In this document: piece after piece, positions 6,612 to 6,612 of the stretch
How the letters are laid out: every line of letters begins with the position of its first letter
Position numbering within the stretch: position 1 is the first letter of the stretch
Assembly: GCA_017523995.1 (NCBI GenBank)
Contig: JAFWUX010000072.1
Span: forward strand, 1-6,612
Direction of reading: 5' to 3'
Length of the DNA stretch: 6,612 nt
Source of the DNA: Oscillospiraceae bacterium
GTDB lineage: Bacteria; Bacillota_A; Clostridia; Oscillospirales; Ruminococcaceae
Position numbers and translations under genes: made by a program
Notes under the pieces: model-generated
The model's input: the letters and a program-made list of their open reading frames with translations, nothing else
Told to the model about the DNA's origin: nothing
The model's database searches: none

Positions 6612-6612
6612 A

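Overview
The whole 6.6 kb window lies inside one protein-coding gene on the minus strand. A single reading frame (codon first bases at positions 6611, 6608, ... 5, i.e. position ≡ 2 mod 3) is open from one edge to the other. It gives 2,203 complete codons without a stop, and both the true start and the true stop may lie outside. There is no intergenic DNA and no RNA gene, repeat array, mobile-element end or second gene that I can support. Residue numbers below count from the ATG at 6611-6609, which is a convenience and not a proven start.

Layout in the direction of translation (high to low coordinates): (i) about 900 residues of small, mostly soluble modules of the kind found in large 'polyvalent' proteins of conjugative elements and phages, including an acidic, Glu/Ala-rich, probably helical linker; (ii) an N6-adenine-type DNA methyltransferase domain (about residues 908-1185) with an S-adenosylmethionine-binding motif EPSMGTGNFFG and a catalytic-loop motif NVPFG; (iii) a linker of about 500 residues; (iv) a superfamily 2 helicase/translocase with an LREHQ motif, Walker A HCVGAGKT, Walker B DEAH, motif III ATGTPISNS and the start of the second RecA lobe. 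The window ends just before the expected motifs V and VI.

The methylase-helicase order and many local sequences match, from memory, the giant helicase/methylase proteins carried by Tn1549-type integrative conjugative elements of gut Clostridia. The architecture also recalls the phage P1 antirestriction protein DarB. A plausible role is therefore protection or processing of incoming element DNA in the recipient cell, but no flanking gene is visible to confirm this. The host is probably a Clostridia member (Ruminococcus/Oscillospiraceae-like). This is inferred from the protein family and from codon use that favours CCG, CGG/CGT, CTG and GAA and nearly avoids TTA, CTA and TCA.

Long plus-strand ORFs exist (up to 775 codons), but they are exact-register antisense shadows of this gene. 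The most distinctive points are the methylase-helicase fusion, the non-canonical NVPF motif, and a charged insertion of about 40 residues in the second helicase lobe.
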